Shown: one piece after another, positions 22,190-30,826 of the stretch
Numbering within the stretch: position 1 is the stretch's first letter
Layout of the letters: each line of letters opens with the position of its first letter
Origin: Oscillospiraceae bacterium
GTDB lineage: Bacteria > Bacillota > Clostridia > Oscillospirales > Oscillospiraceae
Assembly (NCBI GenBank): GCA_009785345.1
Contig: WQWL01000023.1
Span: 1-32,188, forward strand
Reading direction: 5' to 3'
DNA length: 32,188 nucleotides
Notes under the pieces: model-generated
The model's input: the letters and a program-made list of their open reading frames with translations, nothing else
The model's database searches: none
What the model was told of the DNA's origin: nothing
Made by a program: the position numbers and the translations under genes

Positions 22190-24580
22190 ATGTCCGGTGG
22201 AGTGAGAGTTGGCGGAGAAAATAGGAGAAGAATAAGAAACGAAAAGATTCCAAGAGCGACATCAGGTGCAAAGACCGGTGCTGCTAGGGGTAGGGGAGAG
22301 CAAAAAATCAGTAGAGCGTTACTATTTCGCACACTATTTTTGTTGGCGGTGTGTGGAATAGTTGCATTTGTTATTCTGGCCGTTAGACTATATGATGTTC
22401 AAATAACAAATAACTCATATTTTCAATCGCGTACGCTAAGTGCTCAATTACGGGAAACGTCACTTGCATATTCACGCGGAACAATTTATGACATAAACGG
22501 TAGAATACTTGCTATGAGTGGACCTGTAGAAAATGTTTTTATCAGTCCGCTTGAGCTTGAATTACATGAGCAAGATGTGAGATTTATTGCTGAAGGTTTA
22601 TCATATATACTGGGCGTTGACTTTGGTATGGTGGTGGAAAGAGCCGGGAGAAGCTCGTCTCAATACCAAATTATTAAACGTAGAGTAGAAAAAGCCGAAG
22701 CCGATAGAGTACGAGAGTTTATTAGAGAGCACAGCTTAAGAGGTGTACATTTTGAACCTGCGACACAACGCTACTACCCAAATGACACCCTTGCAAGTCA
22801 TGTAATCGGATTTGTCGGAACAGAAAACACCGGTCTTGATGGAATCGAGCACAGGCTTGATGCCCACCTTACAGGCGTCAGCGGTAGGATGATTAGACTC
22901 ACGAACGCCAGAGGATCAGAGTTGATGTTTGCGGGTTTTGGTGATTACTTACGTGCCAGGGATGGAAATGATATAACATTAACACTGAATATGTCAGTTC
23001 AATATTATGTGGAGAAGCATTTGGCTCAAGCGATTATTGATTTCGACGTACAAGGTGGAGCAGTTGCGATTGCTATTAATCCGAACACAGGTGAGATTCT
23101 TGCAATGGCAAATTATCCTAATTTTGATCCAAACAATTTTCTGCAACTTAGCGAAAGGGAGATGGAGCGACTCAATTACATTGAAGATGAATACGAGTTC
23201 ATTGAAGAGTATCGCGCTGCGCAATTTAGACAATGGCGCAATCAGTCTATTGCAGACTCCTATGAACCCGGATCTGTATTCAAAGTGCTAACATATGCAA
23301 TGGCTTTAGAAGAAAATGTAGCGCAGTTTGATTCGGTGTTTCATTGTACGGGTATGATTGAAGTTCAAACTCCTACCGGCGTGTCGGAAAGAAGATGTCC
23401 GCGCAGATGGGGTCACGGTTCTCAAACTCTGAATGAATCGATGTATAGTTCTTGTAATATCGCATGTATAGAACTTGCACTTAGGGTTGGTGCTCGTACA
23501 TTCTATAGTTATGTTGATGCGTTTGGGTTGTTTGACAGAACAGGGTTTAACAATGCTGTTGAAGGTCGAAGCTTGTGGTGGGATGAAAGTGTATTTTTTG
23601 ATAGAAATAATCAAACCCAGATAGCATCAGCTTCAATTGGTCAAACCTTTCAAATCACACCAATTCAAATGATAACTGCGGCTTCTGCAACTATTAACGG
23701 AGGCTATTTGATGGAGCCGTTCATTATTAGCCAGATTACTGATAGTGGTGGCAATATTGTCGAAGCTACTGAACCGACTATTGTAAGACAAGTAATTAGT
23801 GGTGAAACGTCTGCTGCTATGCGTACAATGCTTGAGGGTGTTGTAATACACGGAACTGGACGGAATGCACAAGTCGCTGGATACAGAATCGGTGGTAAAA
23901 CAGGAACATCTGAGAACATATTGCAATTAGCTGCAAGAGACGAAGACGACGATTCACCAAAAGACTATATCGTATCATTTTTTGGGTTTGCACCGGCTGA
24001 TGATCCTGAAATAGCTATATTGCTATTACTAGACAGACCTAGTCATTATACTGGAATATATATCAGTGGTGGTTCTATGGCTGCACCTGTTGTTGGTAGA
24101 ATGCTTGAAGATATCTTGCCTATGAGTCTGGGAATAATGCCGCAGTTATCCGAAACAGACTTAGCGATAATGAATATGCATGTTCCGCGTATCGCAGGAT
24201 GGAGTGTAGAAGATGCTATTATAGTACTTGAAGGGCAAGGCTTTAACTACACAGTGGTTGGTGAAGGAAGCGCAGTTGTTGGGCAACTACCTGTGCGAAA
24301 TGCATTGGTTGTTTCAGGAACAACGATAATGCTATTTACTGAGAGTGAACCTCCTAGTTATCAGGTTGAAATGCCAAATTTAATAGGTATGTCATATCAA
24401 GAAGCGAAGCAAGTGCTGGAACAAAGGGGTCTATTTATTAGAACCGGAGGAGCTCCGAGAACGGATGGAAATGCACTTGTGTCAGTACAATCGATTCCAC
24501 AGGACCAAGAAGTTTTGTATGGGTCGGTGATAGAGGTTACATTGATAAACTCGCAAATTATTGAACGAAGGATAGATTAA
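22190..24580 (+). CDS. spoVD: Class B penicillin-binding protein (SpoVD/PBP2x type) with two PASTA domains
   Basis: A peptidoglycan transpeptidase of 796 residues. AGAGGAG seven nt upstream sets ATG 22190. A basic tail and one membrane helix (about 43-66) are followed by the PBP dimerisation domain (SRGTIYDINGRILA, about 95-108). The catalytic domain has SVFK (Ser362, Lys365), SCN (421-423) and KTGT (from Lys570). Two PASTA repeats close the protein (about 655-717 and 722-795). SpoVD of Bacillus has one PASTA and PBP2x has two, so it may serve division, spore cortex or both. It is the partner of FtsW encoded downstream. Confidence 0.93.
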   Translation: MSGGVRVGGENRRRIRNEKIPRATSGAKTGAARGRGEQKISRALLFRTLFLLAVCGIVAFVILAVRLYDVQITNNSYFQSRTLSAQLRETSLAYSRGTIYDINGRILAMSGPVENVFISPLELELHEQDVRFIAEGLSYILGVDFGMVVERAGRSSSQYQIIKRRVEKAEADRVREFIREHSLRGVHFEPATQRYYPNDTLASHVIGFVGTENTGLDGIEHRLDAHLTGVSGRMIRLTNARGSELMFAGFGDYLRARDGNDITLTLNMSVQYYVEKHLAQAIIDFDVQGGAVAIAINPNTGEILAMANYPNFDPNNFLQLSEREMERLNYIEDEYEFIEEYRAAQFRQWRNQSIADSYEPGSVFKVLTYAMALEENVAQFDSVFHCTGMIEVQTPTGVSERRCPRRWGHGSQTLNESMYSSCNIACIELALRVGARTFYSYVDAFGLFDRTGFNNAVEGRSLWWDESVFFDRNNQTQIASASIGQTFQITPIQMITAASATINGGYLMEPFIISQITDSGGNIVEATEPTIVRQVISGETSAAMRTMLEGVVIHGTGRNAQVAGYRIGGKTGTSENILQLAARDEDDDSPKDYIVSFFGFAPADDPEIAILLLLDRPSHYTGIYISGGSMAAPVVGRMLEDILPMSLGIMPQLSETDLAIMNMHVPRIAGWSVEDAIIVLEGQGFNYTVVGEGSAVVGQLPVRNALVVSGTTIMLFTESEPPSYQVEMPNLIGMSYQEAKQVLEQRGLFIRTGGAPRTDGNALVSVQSIPQDQEVLYGSVIEVTLINSQIIERRID

Positions 24581-24620
24581 TTATTAATTACCAGTCAGAC
24601 CATGCATAAAATTCGCCTCC

Positions 24621-24695
24621 ATCAAGCAATATGTCCCGGATTTTTCGTTGGAATGGGTCTTACATACGCGAAAAATTCGAGACATACCGCTTGAT
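24621..24695. repeat. Long imperfect inverted repeat between spoVD and murE
   Basis: Two 27-nt arms (24621-24647 and 24669-24695) match at 23 positions, with one further G-T pair, around a 21-nt loop. The arms begin ATCAAGC and end GCTTGAT. In RNA it would form a hairpin of about 24 pairs with small internal loops. There is no T-run, so it is not a plain terminator. It could be an RNA-processing site inside the operon or a MITE-like insertion. Confidence 0.7.
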
Positions 24696-24759
24696 TAATG
24701 TTAACCTGTGACTAAACCGATTATTACTCAGTTTGAACTTAATGAAGGGATAAGTCGTG

Positions 24760-26244
24760 ATGAAACTAATAAAATTGCTTGAAAAAGTTGATGTTATTGA
24801 AAACAATTCAGATATGGAAATGGATGTTACAGGAATATGCTATGATTCCAGAATTATTCGTAGTGGTGAGCTTTTTGTTGCAATACGTGGATTCGAGACG
24901 GACGGGCATAAGTATATTGTTGATGTTGTACAAAAAGGTGCAAGTTGCATAATTTGTGAAGAAGCTCCGAGTGTTTCAATACCATACATTCTTGTAAAAG
25001 ATTCACGAAAAGCTCTTGCTACAATATCTGCTGTATGGTTTGGTTACCCGGCAACCAAGGCGAAGATTGTTGGAGTAACAGGAACAAATGGGAAAACAAG
25101 TGTAACCAATTTGATAAAGCATATCATTGAGACTTGTTCGAAAAGCAAAGTTGGTTTGATTGGAACAAATGGAAATTTCATAGGGAATAGAGAATTATCG
25201 ACAGAACATACCACACCAGAATCGTATGAAATGCAAAAACTACTAGATAAAATGGTTTTTGAGGGTTGTGAATATGTTATAATGGAGGTCTCGTCACATG
25301 CATTGCAATTAAGCAGAGTTTATGGTATAGAATATGATGTTGGTGTATTTACGAACTTGACTCCGGATCATCTTGATTTTCATGGCACAATGGAGAATTA
25401 TGCACTGGCAAAAGCAATATTGTTTGAAAATTGTAAAGTTTCTGTTATAAACACTGATGATCAATATGCATTGATAATGGCAGAGCATGCTAGATGTGCT
25501 ATAATGACATATGCTATTAATAATGTCGATGCTGATTTAGTTGGCAAAGATGTAAGGCTTCATGCGAACAAAGTTGATTTCTGTGCAGTTGCAGTTGGCA
25601 GCATCAATAGAGTGGAATTGCCGATACCCGGTTTGTTTTCAGCATATAATGCACTGGCATCAATTGCTGCAACAACATTACTTGGGTTTGACATAGACAA
25701 CATAGCACCGTCATTAAAATCATATGGCGGAGTAAAGGGGAGAGCAGAGGTTGTACCGACAGGTCATGAATACACTGTTTTAGTTGATTATGCTCATACT
25801 CCGGATGCTCTAGAGAATATACTTACAACTGCACAAGGATTTGCAAAGGGCAAGATTGTGACAGTATTCGGATGTGGTGGAGATCGTGATAAGACAAAAC
25901 GTCCGGAAATGGGGAAGATTGCAACTGAGTTATCAGATGTAACTATAATAACAACAGATAATCCCAGAACTGAAGATCCAAACAAGATAATCGATGAAAT
26001 CGTATCCGGTGTCGAAAATTCAAATGCAGTATATGAAGTCATAGAAAGCAGAAAAGCAGCAATATGTAATGCGCTTGATAAATTGGAATCCGGTGATGTA
26101 CTAATCATTGCCGGTAAAGGTCACGAAACATATCAAATATTTGGCAATGAAAAAATCCATTTTGATGATAGAGAAGTAGTTACGGAGCATTTAAAAAAAC
26201 TCCGTGTTGATGCGCGCAAGAAACCCGTAGAAGATTTGGATTAA
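24760..26244 (+). CDS. murE: UDP-MurNAc-tripeptide synthetase
   Basis: A cytosolic Mur ligase that adds the third amino acid of the stem peptide to UDP-MurNAc-L-Ala-D-Glu, using ATP. The ATP loop GVTGTNGKTSVTN lies near residue 108. The substrate region HTTPESYEMQ and the late motif TTDNPRTEDP (about 400) are clear. DNPR is the signature of enzymes that add meso-diaminopimelate rather than lysine, so a direct-linked mDAP-type wall is inferred. GAAGGGA lies 9 nt before ATG 24760, and a GTG at 24757 is an alternative. The next gene is mraY, 23 nt downstream, where murF would be expected. Confidence 0.96.
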   Translation: MKLIKLLEKVDVIENNSDMEMDVTGICYDSRIIRSGELFVAIRGFETDGHKYIVDVVQKGASCIICEEAPSVSIPYILVKDSRKALATISAVWFGYPATKAKIVGVTGTNGKTSVTNLIKHIIETCSKSKVGLIGTNGNFIGNRELSTEHTTPESYEMQKLLDKMVFEGCEYVIMEVSSHALQLSRVYGIEYDVGVFTNLTPDHLDFHGTMENYALAKAILFENCKVSVINTDDQYALIMAEHARCAIMTYAINNVDADLVGKDVRLHANKVDFCAVAVGSINRVELPIPGLFSAYNALASIAATTLLGFDIDNIAPSLKSYGGVKGRAEVVPTGHEYTVLVDYAHTPDALENILTTAQGFAKGKIVTVFGCGGDRDKTKRPEMGKIATELSDVTIITTDNPRTEDPNKIIDEIVSGVENSNAVYEVIESRKAAICNALDKLESGDVLIIAGKGHETYQIFGNEKIHFDDREVVTEHLKKLRVDARKKPVEDLD

Positions 26245-26267
26245 AAAAAGTAAAGTTGAGAAAATGA

Positions 26268-27254
26268 ATGATAGTATATTTAATAATTTCACTTATTGTG
26301 TCATTTGCAGTTACTGTAGGAATAGGATTAGTCCTTGTTCCGGCACTGAGACGTATGAAAGCGGGTCAATCGATACGCGAGGACGGTCCTGTTTGGCATA
26401 ACAAAAAAGAGGGAACACCGACAATGGGCGGAATAATGTTCATCGGTGGAATTACTGTAGCAGTATTGGCGGTAGGCTTTCGTGAAATGCTTGAAGGTAG
26501 ATTTGGTCATATTGCGATACTTGTTTTTGCACTCGTGTATGCGGGAATCGGTATGTTCGACGATTATTGTAAACTAAAGAAGAAGCAAAATCTCGGACTT
26601 ACTGCAAGACATAAGTTTATACTGCAACTTATGGTGGCGCTCTCATTCGTTTTGATAATGCATTTACAAGGCAACTTAACAACAGAACTGTATGTGCCAT
26701 TCTTTAGCGTGATGCTAAATATTCCGTGGCCAATATATTATATTTTTGCAACATTTGTAATCATAGGAACAGTAAACTCTGTAAACATCACTGATGGCGT
26801 AGACGGTTTGGCATCCGGTGTAACTGTTCCCGTTGCCATATGTATAATGGCGCTTGCATTTGTTTGGGGACATACAACCGTCGGAATATTTTCCGCGGCA
26901 CTTTTAGGTGGGCTTATTGCATTCTTGATTTTTAATTTTTATCCGGCAAAGGTATTTATGGGCGACACAGGCTCGCTGTTTCTAGGTGGTGCAGTATGTG
27001 CACTTGCATTTGCAATGGATATACCGTTATTGCTTATAACATTAGGATTCGTGTATTTTGTAGAAACAATGTCAGACATTATTCAAATTGGATATTTTAA
27101 ATTAACGAAGGGTAAGAGAGTTTTCAAAATGGCTCCACTGCATCATCATTTTGAAATGTCAGGTTGGAGTGAGTATAAGGTGTTTGCTGTATTTACAACT
27201 GTATCTGCGATTTTCGCTGCAATTTCGTTCTTTGGTGTGTTTCGAAGCTATTGA
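26268..27254 (+). CDS. mraY: Phospho-MurNAc-pentapeptide transferase
   Basis: An integral membrane enzyme that transfers phospho-MurNAc-pentapeptide to undecaprenyl phosphate to make lipid I. The 328-residue protein has ten hydrophobic segments. Conserved motifs are present in order: DDYCKL after the second loop, TVNSVNITDGVDGLASG, FMGDTGSLFLGG and LHHHFE. It has no strong ribosome binding site. Its start lies 23 nt after murE, so reinitiation is likely. MurF and MurD, which normally flank it, are absent here. Confidence 0.97.
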   Translation: MIVYLIISLIVSFAVTVGIGLVLVPALRRMKAGQSIREDGPVWHNKKEGTPTMGGIMFIGGITVAVLAVGFREMLEGRFGHIAILVFALVYAGIGMFDDYCKLKKKQNLGLTARHKFILQLMVALSFVLIMHLQGNLTTELYVPFFSVMLNIPWPIYYIFATFVIIGTVNSVNITDGVDGLASGVTVPVAICIMALAFVWGHTTVGIFSAALLGGLIAFLIFNFYPAKVFMGDTGSLFLGGAVCALAFAMDIPLLLITLGFVYFVETMSDIIQIGYFKLTKGKRVFKMAPLHHHFEMSGWSEYKVFAVFTTVSAIFAAISFFGVFRSY

Positions 27255-27319
27255 TGACTACTAATAGTTAGTGTCGTTTTGCAACAAAGGTATGAAAGAG
27301 TAAAGGGATGGTCATATTC
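27254..27319 (+). promoter_or_regulatory. Short leader before ftsW with a site-masking stem
   Basis: AAAGGG (27302-27307) is followed by ATGGTCATATTC and the ATG at 27320, as in the lepB, pcp and metallophosphoesterase leaders. ATGACTA (27254-27260, starting on the last base of the mraY stop) can pair with TGGTCAT (27309-27315) over seven positions including one G-T. The 5' hairpins of the full element are missing. This is weaker than the other copies and could be chance. Confidence 0.35.
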
Positions 27320-28678
27320 ATGAATAGAAGGACTCTGAATAAAAATGTTAATATGATGAACAATGAACAAGTTCGTAAAGAGCCTGAAGTTAGTTTCAAC
27401 TGGGACGAGCGTGATTTATCTGATGAGCTTATCGAGCCTAAGAAAAGAGGTCCGGGTGTTGATAAGCCAATGTTGGTAATAACTCTTGTTTTACTGATAA
27501 TCGGAGTTATCATGGTTCTCTCAGCGAGCTTTGCTCGTGGTTTGTATTTGCATGGTGATCCACTTAGGCTGTTTTCCAGACAATCTATATTTGCTGTAAG
27601 TGGCGTGGCATTAATGTTTGTTGTATCTCGTATTAGTATTAAAACAATAAGTCGATGGTCAATTCAATTATTGCTGGTATCGGTCGTTTTGTTGGTCTTG
27701 GTGCTATTCATTGGCATAAGGGCAAATGGTGCAACCAGATGGATTGGTATAGGTGGCGAAACAAGTATTTTGACATTTCAACCGTCAGAAATTGCAAAGC
27801 TTGCAATTGTGCTTGCATTTGCACAAATGATATGCAAATTTGGTAAAGTCAAGATGAGCACATTTAAATTTGGCGTTATGCCTTTTGCAACAATTGCCGT
27901 AATAATGATTGTGCTTCTTAGAATGCAGCCCCACCTCTCAGCAATTATCATTATTACAGCTCTGTCTGCAATAATGATGTTTGCCGGAGGGACACGTATT
28001 AGATGGTTTATAATCGCTGTAGCAATTTTGATTGCAATGGTAAGTGGATTTATATTTTTTCAAGTAAGAGCCGCTGCTCCAGATATGCAAGTAAGTGACA
28101 TGAATATTGAAACTGTAAGAGAAAATTTCGACATCAGAGATATGGGACATGGTGGAAGACGAATTACAGCATGGCTGGATCCTGATGCTGACCCACTTGT
28201 CGGTGGTTTTCAAATAAGGCAATCATTAAACGCAGTTGGTTCCGGTGGCTTGCTTGGGGTTGGTCTAGGACAAAGCAGACAAAAGCATTTATATTTACCT
28301 GAAGAGCATAATGATTATATATTTGCTATTGTAAGTGAGGAGTTAGGATTCGTTGGAGCGATGCTTATATTAATGTTATTTGCATTACTAATAATTCGTG
28401 GGTATTGGCTTGCAATAAATGCAAATGACAAATTCAGTTCGTTAATTACAATTGGAATTACAAGTTTGCTTGCCATACAGGTATTCTTAAATGTTGCCGT
28501 TGTAACAAATCTATTACCTGCGACCGGAATATCGTTACCGTTTTTTAGTTCCGGTGGTACAGCACTGTGGCTTCAACTAATACAAATTGGTATAGTATTG
28601 TCAGTATCTCGTGAAATTCCTGTTTATACTGAAGAAGAAACACGCAAAATGTTAGTGAAAGAAAGAGTTGCATCATGA
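27320..28678 (+). CDS. ftsW: FtsW/SpoVE-type lipid II glycosyltransferase
   Basis: A SEDS-family peptidoglycan polymerase that works with the class B PBP encoded upstream. The start at 27320 gives 452 residues. The in-frame ATG at 27308 abuts the ribosome binding site and is unlikely. A cytoplasmic tail of about 50 residues precedes ten hydrophobic segments. Signature stretches are GHGGRRITAWLDP, QSLNAVGSGGLLGVGLGQS, YLPEEHNDYIFAIVSEE with the conserved Asp, and LPATGISLPFFSSGGTALW near the end. The last four bases (ATGA) overlap the murG start. The same family includes SpoVE and RodA, and the dcw context favours FtsW/SpoVE. Confidence 0.94.
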   Translation: MNRRTLNKNVNMMNNEQVRKEPEVSFNWDERDLSDELIEPKKRGPGVDKPMLVITLVLLIIGVIMVLSASFARGLYLHGDPLRLFSRQSIFAVSGVALMFVVSRISIKTISRWSIQLLLVSVVLLVLVLFIGIRANGATRWIGIGGETSILTFQPSEIAKLAIVLAFAQMICKFGKVKMSTFKFGVMPFATIAVIMIVLLRMQPHLSAIIIITALSAIMMFAGGTRIRWFIIAVAILIAMVSGFIFFQVRAAAPDMQVSDMNIETVRENFDIRDMGHGGRRITAWLDPDADPLVGGFQIRQSLNAVGSGGLLGVGLGQSRQKHLYLPEEHNDYIFAIVSEELGFVGAMLILMLFALLIIRGYWLAINANDKFSSLITIGITSLLAIQVFLNVAVVTNLLPATGISLPFFSSGGTALWLQLIQIGIVLSVSREIPVYTEEETRKMLVKERVAS

Positions 28679-29802
28679 AAGTGATATTTGTTTGTGGTGG
28701 AACATCTGGGCATATTAATCCTGCACTTGCAATTGCTGAAGAAATGAAACAGCGAATACCATGTGAAATACTGTTCATAGGTGCAGATAAGCCACTTGAA
28801 AAACGTCTTGTACCAAGTGCAGGATTTCGATTAGAGAATATACAAATGAGTGGATTGAATAGAAGTATAAAGCCACGAAACATTATTCATAATGTAAAGG
28901 CAATACTGAAACTCATAAAAGCAAACATAAAGTCTACAAGAATTATAAAAGGATTTATGCCCGATGTTGTAATAGGAACAGGCGGATATATTTGTTACCC
29001 CGTGTTGAAGAAAGCTTCAAAGTTTGGCATATCGACTTTTGTTTTAGAGCCAAATGCATATCCGGGTCTAACTGTGAGAATGCTTGCTCCTATAGTTGAC
29101 AAGATATTTGTGACATACAGAGGTATGGAGAAGAAATTTAAACGATCAGGTGATGTTGTTGTCTTCACAGGCACGCCTCTTCAAAGTCAATTTGTCGATG
29201 GGGCAGAGGTAATATCAAGTAGCAACTCAACAAATATAAGCAGAAAGCCACTTGTTGTATCGTACTGGGGGTCATTAGGCGCATCAGGAATGAATGAAAT
29301 GATGACTCAGTTTATTAAACGAAACATCAAAGAAAATAAATTCAATCACATTCATGCAACTGGTGTAAACGACAGTAAAGAAAAATTATTGGAATCATTA
29401 AAAGGTGAGGGAATTGAAACATTAAGAGAGCCTTTAATTGATATAAGAGAATATATTGAAAATATGCCAACCGTTATGAATGACGCGACCATTGTTTTAT
29501 CAAGAGCTGGAGCGTCGACTGTGGCAGAGTTAACCGCACTTGGAAAACCTGCAATATTAATTCCATCTCCCTATGTTACTGATAATCATCAGGAGGAAAA
29601 TGCGAAGCAGTTGCAATCAGCAGGTGGAGCAATAATGATAAAGGAAAGTGAATGTACAGGTGACAAACTTTTTGATATGACAGTATCGATAATCAATGAT
29701 AATGCAAAGTTGAAAGAAATGGCAGCTGTACAAAAATCTCTATCCGTCAGAGACGCAGCTGAGAAGATTGTTGACATTGTTATGTGTACAATTGCAAAAT
29801 AA
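28675..29802 (+). CDS. murG: UDP-GlcNAc:lipid I transferase
   Basis: A peripheral membrane glycosyltransferase (GT28) that adds GlcNAc to lipid I to make lipid II. The 375-residue protein starts with FVCGGTSGHINPALAIAE, the nucleotide-loop signature. It has IGTGGYICYPVL in the N-domain and the UDP-GlcNAc motif LSRAGASTVAELTALGKPAILIPSPYVTDNHQEENA in the C-domain. The four-base overlap with ftsW implies coupled translation. ftsQ follows after 17 nt. Confidence 0.97.
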   Translation: MKVIFVCGGTSGHINPALAIAEEMKQRIPCEILFIGADKPLEKRLVPSAGFRLENIQMSGLNRSIKPRNIIHNVKAILKLIKANIKSTRIIKGFMPDVVIGTGGYICYPVLKKASKFGISTFVLEPNAYPGLTVRMLAPIVDKIFVTYRGMEKKFKRSGDVVVFTGTPLQSQFVDGAEVISSSNSTNISRKPLVVSYWGSLGASGMNEMMTQFIKRNIKENKFNHIHATGVNDSKEKLLESLKGEGIETLREPLIDIREYIENMPTVMNDATIVLSRAGASTVAELTALGKPAILIPSPYVTDNHQEENAKQLQSAGGAIMIKESECTGDKLFDMTVSIINDNAKLKEMAAVQKSLSVRDAAEKIVDIVMCTIAK

Positions 29803-29819
29803 TGATAGGAGAAGCCAAT

Positions 29820-30626
29820 ATGCCAACGGTCACAAAAAGACAGTTAAGTAGAACATCAATTGCGTATATAGTAATTGGTGTAGTTATGATTGCTGTAATG
29901 ACAATAATTGGTATGAGTGCTTTTATGCAAATCAGGAATATCGTTATTGAGGGTGTATCGGCATATTATGCTGAGGATATTATTGAGGCATCAGGGATGA
30001 CATTTGGCGATAATTTACTCTTTATTAGTTCACAAGAAGTTTCGCAAAATATACGTTCTGCATTGCCATTTATAAGTGCTGCACAAGTTAGTCGAATACC
30101 CCCTGATACAATAATGATTAAAGTAACAAAGAGTGTACCGGTAGCAACATTAACTGTTTCTGGAGAAGTATATGTAATTGATATCGCTGGCAGAGTATTA
30201 GATCGTGCTAGAATAGGAACGCCTTTACAGTCAGATGTTGATATAAGTGCATTAATTGAAATCCGCGGTGTTGAAATTGAAGACACATCTGCAGGCAATA
30301 ACTTGAGAGCTGCTTTTGGTGCAGAACCAAGACTTCAACATATGTTAGATATACTTGAAGCTCTAGAAAGTGAAGACTTACTAAGTGATGTATCGTATAT
30401 AGACATTTCAAACATAGTTAATGTACATTTTGGTTTTATGGAAATATATAGAGTTATTCTTGGTAGTGGTGCAAGTGGCAATACAGATTTGAGACCAACA
30501 ACTATTAGACATAATTTAGCAGGTCTGGAAATTTATGTTTTGGATGTTCAAGAAAGATTTCATAACATGTCGGGTGATATAATTTTTCCCAGAGATAGTA
30601 ATCGTCCTGAATTTAGAGCTGATTAA
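29820..30626 (+). CDS. ftsQ: Divisome protein FtsQ/DivIB
   Basis: A bitopic membrane protein of 268 residues that stabilises FtsL and the septal synthase. AGGAGA seven nt upstream sets ATG 29820. A short basic tail is followed by a membrane helix (about 14-38). A POTRA domain follows (IRNIVIEGVSAYYAEDIIEASGMTFGDNLLFI, about 40-72) and then the FtsQ-type beta domain with RIPPDTIMIKVTKSVPVATL and YVIDIAGRVLD. Its place before ftsZ is canonical. ftsA is not present. Confidence 0.92.
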   Translation: MPTVTKRQLSRTSIAYIVIGVVMIAVMTIIGMSAFMQIRNIVIEGVSAYYAEDIIEASGMTFGDNLLFISSQEVSQNIRSALPFISAAQVSRIPPDTIMIKVTKSVPVATLTVSGEVYVIDIAGRVLDRARIGTPLQSDVDISALIEIRGVEIEDTSAGNNLRAAFGAEPRLQHMLDILEALESEDLLSDVSYIDISNIVNVHFGFMEIYRVILGSGASGNTDLRPTTIRHNLAGLEIYVLDVQERFHNMSGDIIFPRDSNRPEFRAD

Positions 30627-30668
30627 CATTTTATTTGAAACAATTTGTAACTATTTGAAAGAAAACTA

Positions 30669-30697
30669 TTGACCTTGAATAAAAAAACATATAAAAT
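30669..30697 (+). promoter_or_regulatory. Sigma-A promoter of ftsZ
   Basis: TTGACC (30669-30674), 17 bp, TAAAAT (30692-30697), in the 200-bp gap between ftsQ and ftsZ. It would give ftsZ its own transcript with an untranslated leader of roughly 125 nt. Confidence 0.7.
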
Positions 30698-30721
30698 AAC
30701 GGATGATGTGCGTTTTTCTAA

Positions 30722-30757
30722 TTTAGAATTAACGAAGTTTCATACGTTAAATCTAAA
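30722..30757 (+). promoter_or_regulatory. Hairpin in the ftsZ leader
   Basis: TTTAGAATTAACG (30722-30734) and CGTTAAATCTAAA (30745-30757) form 13-nt arms with a single mismatch around a 10-nt loop. It falls between the promoter and the ftsZ ribosome binding site. There is no T-tract, so it is not a terminator. An mRNA-stabilising 5' hairpin or an operator is possible. Confidence 0.6.
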
Positions 30758-30826
30758 GAAAAAAGAGCTGTTGTGAAAATGAATAAAAACAAAAATGAAA
30801 ATAAATTAGTACGGGAGGAAGAATAC

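Noticed and set aside
24621-24695. Inverted repeat as an intrinsic terminator that ends the spoVD transcript
   Set aside because: No T-tract follows either arm, and murE lacks an obvious promoter, so the operon should continue.
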